DNA of 5,554 nt from JALYIM01 sp040003205 (GTDB lineage: Bacteria > Acidobacteriota > Terriglobia > Terriglobales > Acidobacteriaceae): positions 1-5,554 of the forward strand of contig JBDUDA010000202.1 in the NCBI GenBank assembly GCA_040003205.1, in the 5' to 3' direction. Shown one piece after another: positions 1-5,554 of the stretch. The notes under the pieces are model-generated. The model had not been told where the DNA came from. It saw nothing but the letters and a program-made list of their open reading frames with translations, and did no database searches. Numbering within the stretch: the stretch's first letter is position 1; each line of letters starts with the position of its first letter. A program made the translations under genes and the position numbers.

Positions 1-1247
1 GGACGAAATAAATCGGCCCCCGGCCGCGCAGAATAAGTCGCATGAACTTCTTTAATCACGGTGGATTTCACCAAGGTAGCCTCGGACGATCGAGGGAAAA
101 ACTCACGCACCTCGCGCAAAGCAAGGTCCACAATCTCAGCGCGCGACTTCTCCACCAAGCTCTTAGATGCGCTGACCACGAGTTCCACATAGCTGCCATT
201 CTCAGGTGAGCGGTGGTCGAGAAGTTTAGATTTATGAAACATCCACTGAATGGTGCGGTCTAACAACACGGCGTGCTCAAGATCAGTAATCTGACGATCA
301 AACCATAGATGAATGCCTGTGATCGGCGAAGTCTCGAATTGTTTCAAGTTCTGCTGCAACGGCTCGGCGGCCGCGGTCGCAGGCAACACGCGCGACAAGC
401 CATCGAAGGGAATCGACGATACCACGTAATCAAAACGAAGGGCCTCACCGCCGGATACCAGTGTGGCGCCTTCATTTTCCGGAGCTAAGGATTCGACGCC
501 GGCGCGCAATCGCACTTCCCCGCCATGGGCCGCTATGTAATTGCCTGCGACGTTGTAAAGCTCAGTCAGCGGGACCGTCGGCACACCCATGCGGCCTGCG
601 CCCGCTGATTTCAGAAAAGATTCTCGTATCACCTGGGCCGCATAGGGAACAGAAACACGATCCAAATCTTCATTCAGCGCGCTGATTAGCACTGTTTTCC
701 AAAAGCGATCTACCGCCTGCTGCGTCTGCCCATGCCGCCGCAGCCAGTCGAGGAACGATTCGCCATTGTCGTTCAGAGTTGCGGGAGCCAATACAGCCAT
801 CGCGCTCGCAATGGACATTTTGTCGGATAAATTCAGCCAATCCGCGCCCAGAAAAGCGGGCGCACTGTGCAGAGGCGCGGGCAGCCACGATGGCTTTAGA
901 ACGGAGATACGTCCACCGGGCTCGATAAAGTTCAGCGCGTCAAACCACCGGATTTTGTTTTCCACCCCCAGCGTTTTATAGAACTGAATGAGATTGGTGC
1001 AGCAGCCCAGCAGCACGTGCTGGCAGTTATCCACCACTTCGCCGGTACCGGGATGTTGATAGGAAGATGCCCGTCCTCCGAGGTAAGGACGGCGCTCGAA
1101 TAGCGTGATTCGGCAGCCGCTACCGGCGAGGGCGCATCCGGCGGCTAGTCCTGCGAGCCCGCCACCGATTACGGCTACGGTTGGAGAACTGCCCGTTCCC
1201 TTGCTTAGTTTGGACTGCACATTCGAGGTCGCGCTCATCGTCATCAT
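1..1247 (-). CDS. hpnE: HpnE, hydroxysqualene reductase/desaturase-like flavoprotein (C-terminus cut by window edge)
   Basis: FAD-dependent amine-oxidase/phytoene-desaturase-fold enzyme that, in the HpnCDE pathway, reduces hydroxysqualene to squalene. The frame stays open from 1247 to the window edge, giving 415 visible codons; the family usually runs to somewhat above 420-450 residues, so only the last few dozen are missing, including the C-terminal FAD-contacting GD...EGA-type motif. Visible: a Rossmann dinucleotide motif VAVIGGGLAGLAAG at about residues 24-37, the ribose-binding glutamate E51 and the GGRAS motif at 57-61, then an HpnE-like DNCQHVLLGCC stretch near residue 75. Three in-frame ATGs (1247, 1244, 1238) lie at the start and I see no good Shine-Dalgarno before any of them. 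The first lies 2 bases after the hpnD stop, so translation is probably coupled to hpnD. The family call is firm; the exact start is uncertain by up to three codons. Confidence 0.93.
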   Translation of the reverse strand, partial: MMTMSATSNVQSKLSKGTGSSPTVAVIGGGLAGLAAGCALAGSGCRITLFERRPYLGGRASSYQHPGTGEVVDNCQHVLLGCCTNLIQFYKTLGVENKIRWFDALNFIEPGGRISVLKPSWLPAPLHSAPAFLGADWLNLSDKMSIASAMAVLAPATLNDNGESFLDWLRRHGQTQQAVDRFWKTVLISALNEDLDRVSVPYAAQVIRESFLKSAGAGRMGVPTVPLTELYNVAGNYIAAHGGEVRLRAGVESLAPENEGATLVSGGEALRFDYVVSSIPFDGLSRVLPATAAAEPLQQNLKQFETSPITGIHLWFDRQITDLEHAVLLDRTIQWMFHKSKLLDHRSPENGSYVELVVSASKSLVEKSRAEIVDLALREVREFFPRSSEATLVKSTVIKEVHATYSARPGADLFR

Positions 1248-1249
1248 TT

Positions 1250-2185
1250 TTACGTGATGCGCTTCAGGAAGCCTTTGGCCAGGACGACCAGCTTCTGGTG
1301 CATAGGTAAAGAGATTTTTTCGCCGAAGACGTCATATTGATGGGATGCGATTTTTTCAAGAAGTTTTCGATAGATGGTGATCAGGACCCAGAGCGCAGGA
1401 CGGCTGTCTTCGTCAACGTATGGAATTAGTTCCTCGCCCGAGCTATAGTAATCGCGGGCCCGATCTGCTTCCATTGCTAGTAAGGACGCGAAGCGCACTG
1501 CTGGGCCGGCGCGCAAGTCAGAGGCCGCGACCCCGAACTGCGCAAGATCTTCCTGCGGAAGATAAACTCGCCCCATGGCGGCATCTTCGTCGACGTCGCG
1601 GATGATGTTGGTGAGTTGGAAGGCCAGTCCGCAGCGCTCGGCGAGTGTCTCGGCCGCAGGATCACGATACCCAAAAATCTTTATGCAGACTAAACCGACG
1701 ACCGACGCAACCCGGTAGCAATAAAGTTGCAGATCGTTGAAGGTTTGGTAAAGCGGAACAAGACCATCGCCCGCGACTTCCCGCGAAGCCTCATCTTCCA
1801 CATCCATGGCCGTCCCATAGGCCAGTTCATCCAGCAGTCCCACCCTGATTTCGAAACGGCGCTGGGCATCGGAGAGAGCGAGGAGAATTGGATCGTCGGT
1901 GACCTGGCCGGAATCCACGCGATGAAAAGCGTCGAGCCACGCCTCAAGCTTCCGCCGTCTCTCGGACACGGGCAACCCGGAATCGTCAGCGATGTCATCG
2001 CATTTACGCATGAACGCGTAAACCGCACACAAGGCTTGCCGCTTAGGTTGCGGCAAAACCAAAAATCCATAATAAAAGTTCTTGGCCGAACGGCGCGTGA
2101 TGCTACGACAGACTGAATAGGCCACAGCCAGTTGCGACGCGGTCGGGGCAACTTGAGAAGAGGTCTGCTGTACCGCCGTGCTCAT
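1250..2185 (-). CDS. hpnD: HpnD, presqualene diphosphate synthase
   Basis: Trans-isoprenyl diphosphate synthase of the squalene/phytoene synthase family, 311 residues, a normal length. It joins two farnesyl diphosphates head-to-head to presqualene diphosphate, the first step of the HpnCDE route. The first aspartate-rich motif is DDIAD at residues 63-67, preceded by the HpnD-type NFYYGFLVLP (36-45) and AVYAFMRKCDD. The second is NIIRDVDED at 193-201, followed by GRVYLP (205-210); the substrate-pocket helix YCYRVASVVG is at 155-164. Both Mg-diphosphate motifs are intact, so the enzyme looks active. The start ATG (2185-2183) overlaps the hpnC stop as ATGA, and an AGGT ribosome-binding core lies 8 bases upstream inside hpnC. 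The choice of HpnD over HpnC rests on the FYY...AFMR...DDIAD signature and on the presence of the other paralogue next door. A phytoene synthase is the main alternative but does not fit the neighbours. Confidence 0.93.
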   Translation of the reverse strand: MSTAVQQTSSQVAPTASQLAVAYSVCRSITRRSAKNFYYGFLVLPQPKRQALCAVYAFMRKCDDIADDSGLPVSERRRKLEAWLDAFHRVDSGQVTDDPILLALSDAQRRFEIRVGLLDELAYGTAMDVEDEASREVAGDGLVPLYQTFNDLQLYCYRVASVVGLVCIKIFGYRDPAAETLAERCGLAFQLTNIIRDVDEDAAMGRVYLPQEDLAQFGVAASDLRAGPAVRFASLLAMEADRARDYYSSGEELIPYVDEDSRPALWVLITIYRKLLEKIASHQYDVFGEKISLPMHQKLVVLAKGFLKRIT

Positions 2186-3138
2186 AGGAACTTACCTAAG
2201 GCGGCACGCCCAACGAGAGTCAGCTTGCGGACCTTTGAAATGGACGGACGCCGCCCCAGCACGTTGTATCCCTGATGTTCGATGGCATTAAGGACTTCTT
2301 CGCCGCCGCAACTGAATAGTTCGAGGTCCACAGCGAGCTCGCGATTTACTTTTTTGATGAGCGGACGTCCCTGCTGAAACCAGTCACGCGCGCGGGCAAC
2401 TTCAAAGCGCATCATTTCGCAGAATGCTGCCGTGCTGCGTTGCTCCGCAATATCTTCTTCAGTTACGCCGGAGCGCGCAAGATCTTCCAGCGGCAAGTAA
2501 ATTCTCTTTTTAGCGTAATCCACACTAACGTCCTGCCAGAAGTTGGCGAGTTGGAGCGCGGTGCAGGTGTAATCCGAAAGCGCCTGCCGTTCTTCATCGC
2601 GATAACCGCAGAGATAAAGCACCAGACGACCTACCGGGTTGGCCGAATATTGACAGTATCCGACCAGATCTTGAAAAGTGGCGTAGCGATTGATGTATTG
2701 GTCCTGGCGAAACGCCTTCAGCAAATCGGCAAAGGGCTGCTTGGGGATATCAAACTCGCGCACAGTTTCAGCCAGTGCCACAAACACCGGATGCCTCGGC
2801 TCTCCCGCATAGCACGCGTCCAGTTCGGCTTCCCACTGATCAAGTAATTGCAGCGAGGCTTTTGGATCGCCAACTTCATCTCCAAGATCGTCTGAGATGC
2901 GGCAGTAAGCATACACATTGCAGAAATGCTGGCGTAGATGGCGTGGCAGAAACCACGTTGCTACGGAGAAATTTTCGTAATGCGATCGCGCCAGACGCTG
3001 GCAATATTTCTGAGCTTCCTCGAGAGTGGGCGCCTCGTCGGGAATGGCGTATTCAGCGGGAAGGCTGCTCCAGCCTGACGCAACCGCGGAAGAGGATGCG
3101 CCCGAGGATTCGCTGGTCGCGACATTGGCCATCGTCAA
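2182..3138 (-). CDS. hpnC: HpnC, hydroxysqualene synthase (squalene/phytoene synthase family)
   Basis: Second squalene/phytoene-synthase-family enzyme of the block, 318 residues from the TTG start at 3138 or 316 from the ATG at 3132. In the HpnCDE pathway HpnC turns presqualene diphosphate into hydroxysqualene. HpnC-like signatures are HYENFSVATWFLP (53-65), NVYAYCRISDDLGDE with the first aspartate motif at 83-87, YCQYSANPVGRLVL (161-174) and the second motif LANFWQDVSVD at 197-207, followed by KKRIYLP. All metal-binding aspartates are present. Residues about 8-22 form a Ser/Ala/Gly-rich, probably disordered N-terminal tail outside the catalytic fold. A GAGGGG ribosome-binding site at 3150-3145 sits 6 bases before the TTG and 12 before the ATG, so spacing slightly favours TTG. 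It is the first gene after the 72-base gap and overlaps hpnD by four bases, so the two are translationally coupled. HpnC and HpnD are paralogues but strongly diverged. Confidence 0.92.
   Translation of the reverse strand: MTMANVATSESSGASSSAVASGWSSLPAEYAIPDEAPTLEEAQKYCQRLARSHYENFSVATWFLPRHLRQHFCNVYAYCRISDDLGDEVGDPKASLQLLDQWEAELDACYAGEPRHPVFVALAETVREFDIPKQPFADLLKAFRQDQYINRYATFQDLVGYCQYSANPVGRLVLYLCGYRDEERQALSDYTCTALQLANFWQDVSVDYAKKRIYLPLEDLARSGVTEEDIAEQRSTAAFCEMMRFEVARARDWFQQGRPLIKKVNRELAVDLELFSCGGEEVLNAIEHQGYNVLGRRPSISKVRKLTLVGRAALGKFL
2194..2197 (-). promoter_or_regulatory. Probable ribosome-binding site of hpnD inside the hpnC 3' end
   Basis: AGGT (within TTAGGTAAG) on the minus strand lies 8 bases before the hpnD ATG, in the last codons of hpnC. 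It is short, but the spacing is good and, with the ATGA stop/start overlap, supports coupled translation of hpnC and hpnD. Confidence 0.45.
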
Positions 3139-3144
3139 AGGATT

Positions 3145-3150
3145 CCCCTC
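3145..3150 (-). promoter_or_regulatory. Ribosome-binding site of hpnC
   Basis: GAGGGG on the minus strand is the best Shine-Dalgarno match in the window. It lies 6 bases before TTG (3138) and 12 before ATG (3132), so it decides between the two starts: spacing favours TTG. Having its own strong site suits hpnC, the only gene not directly abutting its predecessor. Confidence 0.6.
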
Positions 3151-3164
3151 GCACTTTTATAACT

Positions 3165-3189
3165 CAGAATCGCCAAGGCCACGATTCCG
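3165..3189 (-). other. Inverted repeat in the gap between the second dehydrogenase and hpnC
   Basis: On the minus strand CGGAATCG and CGATTCTG flank a 9-base loop and form an 8-bp stem with one G-T pair. It lies in the only real intergenic stretch (3139-3210). No U-tract follows, so it is not a standard intrinsic terminator. It could be an mRNA-processing or stabilising hairpin, a protein site, or chance. The same gap carries a tandem GAATTG GAATTG (plus strand 3194-3205) and an AT-rich TTATAAAAG that could serve as a -10 element, though I find no good -35 at the right distance. Confidence 0.35.
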
Positions 3190-3210
3190 AGATGAATTGG
3201 AATTGAAATT

Positions 3211-4248
3211 TTAGTGTCCCGGAATAATGGCAGTTTTGATATCGCCATTTCGATTCAACATGTGTTGCAGCACGTGCTGCAAGCGCGAGAGCGGCGCTTC
3301 TCCGGTAATGTAGTCAGTGGATCGGACCTTCTTCTCAGCGATCAGAGCAAACGCTTTTCGGACGGTCTCCGGGGTGTGGTGAAAAGTCGCCTTGAGCGTG
3401 ACTTCGGAATAATGCAGACGGTTGGTATCGAGTTGAACTTTAGTTCCGCTGGCGCAGCCGCCAAAGAAATTAACCGTGCCGCCCTTGCGCACCATGTCAA
3501 TCGCCCATTCCCAGGCTTCCGGACGTCCCACAGCTTCAATTGCCACGTCGGTACCGCGCTTTTCTGGCGATAACGCCCGCACTGCATCAACCGGATCTTT
3601 TACCTTTGTGATCTGTACAACTTCGTGAGCACCCATGTGGAGCGCGGCTTCAACTTGAGAATCGCGCTTCACGACCGAGATCACGTTGCAGCCGACGGCT
3701 TTCGCCACCTGAACGAACATCAAACCAATAGGGCCGCCGCCGATGACGGTGACGGTATCGCCAATTTCGACGCCGGTCTCGTGCAGGCCGCGCAGTACGC
3801 AAGCCAGTGGCTCTGTCATGGCAGCTTCCTCATAACTCACATGCGGAGGCACCGCCAGCATATTTTTCTCGACAATTCTTCGTGGGATACGGATGTATTC
3901 GGCGTAAGCGCCATTATTGAATAGCAAATCTTCGCAGAGATTTTCCTGATGTTTGGAGCAATAAAAACACATTTGGCAGGGCGCCGAGTTCAAAGCCACT
4001 ACCCGCATGCCCTTCTTGAATCCGCGCACGCCGGGTCCTACTTCTTCAATGACTCCAGCCAGTTCGTGTCCAAACAAAGCCGGCGGAACAATCATGCGCG
4101 CATGATATCCGCGCTGATAAACCTTCAAATCGGTTCCGCAGGTGAGCGCGACCTGGACCTTGACCAGCACCTCTCCCTCGCTTACGCGCGGGATGGGAAC
4201 TTTCTCGATCTTCACGTCTTCTTTACCGTAGAGGACGGCGGCGGTCAT
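3211..4248 (-). CDS. Zinc-dependent medium-chain dehydrogenase (polyol/threonine dehydrogenase-like), second of the pair
   Basis: Medium-chain dehydrogenase/reductase of 345 residues, the usual length. A GroES-like N-terminal domain carries catalytic zinc ligands C37 (in TCGTDLK) and H61-E62 (FGHELAG), and a structural zinc lobe C91, C94, C97, C105 (C-x2-C-x2-C-x7-C). Conserved E146 (TEPLACVL) is typical of the sorbitol/threonine dehydrogenase branch. The Rossmann domain has GGGPIG at 170-175; strand beta-2 ends in SVVKR (191-195) with basic K194/R195 and no acidic residue, which suggests NADP(H). The substrate cannot be read from sequence. The reading frame stays open to an ATG at 4437, but homology begins at the ATG at 4248 (MTAAVLYGKED), the standard family N-terminus, 8 bases after the preceding dehydrogenase stop; an earlier start would overlap that gene by about 180 bases. 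Only a weak GGAA precedes the start, so coupling is likely. Its place directly before hpnC hints at a role in hopanoid metabolism. Confidence 0.9.
   Translation of the reverse strand: MTAAVLYGKEDVKIEKVPIPRVSEGEVLVKVQVALTCGTDLKVYQRGYHARMIVPPALFGHELAGVIEEVGPGVRGFKKGMRVVALNSAPCQMCFYCSKHQENLCEDLLFNNGAYAEYIRIPRRIVEKNMLAVPPHVSYEEAAMTEPLACVLRGLHETGVEIGDTVTVIGGGPIGLMFVQVAKAVGCNVISVVKRDSQVEAALHMGAHEVVQITKVKDPVDAVRALSPEKRGTDVAIEAVGRPEAWEWAIDMVRKGGTVNFFGGCASGTKVQLDTNRLHYSEVTLKATFHHTPETVRKAFALIAEKKVRSTDYITGEAPLSRLQHVLQHMLNRNGDIKTAIIPGH
3265..3282. repeat. Perfect 18-bp palindrome inside the second dehydrogenase gene
   Basis: TTGCAGCACGTGCTGCAA equals its own reverse complement. It lies about 18 codons before the stop and encodes LQHVLQ of an LQHVLQHML repeat. 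A second short inverted repeat, AAGCGC (3281-3286) with GCGCTT (3294-3299), adjoins it. The amphipathic helix codons may explain the symmetry, so a DNA- or RNA-level role is not shown. Confidence 0.5.
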
Positions 4249-4256
4249 TTTTCCGT

Positions 4257-5399
4257 TCAAGCTAAACTTCCTTCTTTGTTTCCTTTCCAATCCTGGCCGG
4301 GCTGGATGACGATCTTCATCGAATCGGCCTGCGGATGGGCAGCGAGTTCGAGCGCCTCCAAGCTTCGGGATAAAGGAAACCGGTGGCTGATTAATTTTTG
4401 CAAATCCATTTCTTTGCCCATCACAAACCTGGAGCATGCTTCCTGAAGGTCAACCGACGCACTATAGGAACCCAACAAAGTCTTCTCGTCAACGCATACG
4501 GACGCCGGATCAATGCTGGCCTCGCCGCGGACGGTCTGCGCAAATAGCAGCACGCGCCCGCCCGGCCTGACTGCATCCATCGCGGTACGGATCAACTTGT
4601 CGCCTCCCACCGCGAGAATTGCAACGTCGGCACCGCGTCCCTCAGTTTGCCTGCGTGCTTCACTAACGATGTCATTTCTGGAGGCATTCACCCCATTGGT
4701 CAAACCAAGTCCTTTGGATATTGTAAGCCTCTGCTCATGCAAATCGGAAGTGATTACGGAAGCCCCCGCCCGTTGCGCCAATGCCGCCAATAATATCCCG
4801 ATGGGACCCTGGCCGATCACGAGAACCGTCTCATCCTTGCGAAGGTGTAAGGTTTCGATTCCCTTCATTACCGTGTTTACGGGCTCTAGAAAACACGCCT
4901 GCTCGTAAGAAACGTCTTCGGGAATGTGCACTGTCCCTTCGCGCACAATCCAGTCCATCACCCGGACATATTCTGCAAAGCCCCCGCCGGAGGGCTCAAA
5001 CCCGGCGGTGCAACCGACTCTTTTATAAGTCTCGCACTGGGCGAAAGTGTTGTGGCGGCAGTAGTAGCACTCACGGCATGGAATATGGTGAAAAACGACT
5101 ACGCGATCGCCGGGCCGGAAGTGTTCTACTTCCTCGCCTGCGGACGCCACGATGCCGGAGGTTTCGTGTCCGAAGATGCGAGGAGCAGAATGGGAACCGC
5201 TTGAAATCTTTTTTAAGTCCGTACCGCAGATGCCACAAGTATGAACTTTTATCAGCAGTTCACCAACGCCAATTTTCGGGACTGGGACGGTCTCCATCCG
5301 CATATCGTTCTTCCCGCGATACACTGCGGCCTGCATGGTGGCAAGGATCGAAACAATCTCGCGTTCGTTCTCAACGACGGAAACAGCCTGATTTGCCAT
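4257..5399 (-). CDS. Zinc-dependent medium-chain dehydrogenase (polyol/threonine dehydrogenase-like), first of the pair
   Basis: Medium-chain dehydrogenase/reductase of 380 residues from the ATG at 5399. The family N-terminus (MQAAVYRGKNDMR) begins only at residue 22 (ATG at 5336), so 21 extra residues precede the fold; no good ribosome-binding site is seen before either ATG, and the upstream ATG, 1 base after the preceding stop, could be read by coupling. Catalytic zinc ligands are C58 (CGICGTDLK) and H78-E79 (FGHETSG). The structural lobe is C108, C111, C114, C122. E172 (LEPVNTV) matches the polyol/threonine dehydrogenase branch. The Rossmann motif is GQGPIG at 196-201, and strand beta-2 ends in ITSD with D219, the usual mark of NAD(H) preference, unlike the downstream enzyme. 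The spacing from catalytic Cys to GHE is also four residues shorter than in its neighbour, so the pair is not a recent duplication. The substrate is unknown; sugar-alcohol or other secondary-alcohol oxidation is the family norm. Confidence 0.9.
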   Translation of the reverse strand: MANQAVSVVENEREIVSILATMQAAVYRGKNDMRMETVPVPKIGVGELLIKVHTCGICGTDLKKISSGSHSAPRIFGHETSGIVASAGEEVEHFRPGDRVVVFHHIPCRECYYCRHNTFAQCETYKRVGCTAGFEPSGGGFAEYVRVMDWIVREGTVHIPEDVSYEQACFLEPVNTVMKGIETLHLRKDETVLVIGQGPIGILLAALAQRAGASVITSDLHEQRLTISKGLGLTNGVNASRNDIVSEARRQTEGRGADVAILAVGGDKLIRTAMDAVRPGGRVLLFAQTVRGEASIDPASVCVDEKTLLGSYSASVDLQEACSRFVMGKEMDLQKLISHRFPLSRSLEALELAAHPQADSMKIVIQPGQDWKGNKEGSLA

Positions 5400-5400
5400 T

Positions 5401-5554
5401 TTATTTATGAATGTTTCCTACAGTTATTAGATGCGCCTGGGGCTCCTGAATCTGCAATTTTGGATCGTAGCGTTCCAGCCAGCGGCACAGGGCCCTGGAG
5501 GCCTTGGAACTGTTCCTCGCCAGGGTTATCAGGCTCGGCCATATCCAAGGACGA
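5401..5554 (-). CDS. C-terminal tail of an upstream gene, unidentified (possibly HpnG-like)
   Basis: A frame open from the window edge ends in TAA at 5403-5401, one base before the start of the first dehydrogenase, giving 50 residues. The visible part begins RPWIWPSLITLARNSSKASR, continues with an amphipathic ALCRWLERYDP helix and ends in a polar tail. Synonymous third positions are mostly G or C in the first two thirds, and the 1-base spacing matches the close packing of the rest of the block, so I take it as coding. The RPW.WP...LAR.S..A..AL pattern reminds me of C-termini of hopanoid-associated nucleosidase/phosphorylases (HpnG), which remove adenine from adenosylhopane. That is recollection from 50 residues, not proof. 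A second minus-strand frame is also open here (stop at 5407-5405); its Gly/Pro-rich, low-complexity translation looks less like protein. Confidence 0.5.
   Translation of the reverse strand, partial: RPWIWPSLITLARNSSKASRALCRWLERYDPKLQIQEPQAHLITVGNIHK

Noticed and set aside
461..981. Short open frames on both strands within 461-981
   Set aside because: They fall inside hpnE, whose frame is open and motif-bearing from 1247 to the window edge.
1261..1272. GCTTC-AG-GAAGC inverted repeat near the end of hpnD as a terminator
   Set aside because: The loop is too small, the stem is short, there is no U-tract, and hpnE starts just 2 bases after the hpnD stop.
1727..2116. 129-residue open frame on the plus strand opposite hpnD
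   Set aside because: It lies wholly antisense to a confidently identified enzyme, has no recognisable motif or ribosome-binding site, and is explained by the codon bias of the real gene.
1250..3138. Carotenoid (phytoene synthase/desaturase) cluster instead of squalene genes
   Set aside because: Two diverged synthase paralogues with HpnC and HpnD signatures followed by an HpnE-type flavoprotein with the QHVLLGCC motif fit the squalene route; a carotenoid cluster would usually have one synthase.
4249..4437. Upstream extension of the second dehydrogenase to an ATG at 4437 (63 extra residues)
   Set aside because: It would overlap the preceding dehydrogenase by about 180 bases; the extra residues are Arg/Gly/Pro-rich shadow sequence, and family homology starts at the ATG at 4248.
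3949..4446. 165-residue plus-strand open frame opposite the two dehydrogenases
   Set aside because: It is antisense to both dehydrogenase genes and shows no family features; such long shadows are common opposite GC-biased genes.
4781..5410. 209-residue plus-strand open frame
   Set aside because: Very Arg/Ser/Pro-rich low-complexity translation opposite an intact dehydrogenase; typical of an antisense shadow.
5405..5554. Alternative minus-strand frame ending at 5407-5405
   Set aside because: It is also open, but its translation is Gly/Pro/Ser-rich without hydrophobic-core patterning, and its stop lies further from the next start than that of the competing frame.

Overview
The window holds a tightly packed, single-direction (minus strand) gene block built around the bacterial three-enzyme squalene route that feeds hopanoid synthesis. 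In transcription order (high to low coordinate) it reads: the last 50 codons of an unidentified gene (5554-5401), a zinc-dependent MDR-type dehydrogenase (5399-4257), a second and clearly different zinc-dependent MDR dehydrogenase (4248-3211), a 72-base gap with a small hairpin, then hpnC (3138-2182), hpnD (2185-1250) and hpnE (1247 to the window edge, C-terminus missing). Apart from the 72-base gap, neighbouring genes are 1, 8, -4 and 2 bases apart, which points to one polycistronic transcript or two closely coupled ones.

Pathway logic (established for these families): HpnD condenses two farnesyl diphosphates to presqualene diphosphate, HpnC converts that to hydroxysqualene, and HpnE reduces hydroxysqualene to squalene, the substrate of squalene-hopene cyclase. 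A cyclase gene (shc/hpnF) would be a natural next gene beyond position 1, but it is not in the window. The two dehydrogenases have intact catalytic and structural zinc ligands and resemble the polyol/threonine dehydrogenase branch. They do not belong to the squalene route. The most interesting idea here is that one of them acts on the hopanoid side chain, for example in reducing ribosylhopane to bacteriohopanetetrol. This gains some weight from the truncated upstream gene, whose tail vaguely resembles the C-terminus of the hopanoid nucleosidase/phosphorylase HpnG. Both points are inference.

Organism: moderately GC-rich DNA and a compact hpnCDE block with paired zinc dehydrogenases would fit a soil acidobacterium, but the sequence does not prove it; other hopanoid-producing bacteria remain possible.

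No RNA gene, mobile element, CRISPR array, attachment site or convincing factor-independent terminator was seen. The plus strand contains only antisense shadows of the minus-strand genes. The only non-coding stretch longer than a few bases is 3139-3210.
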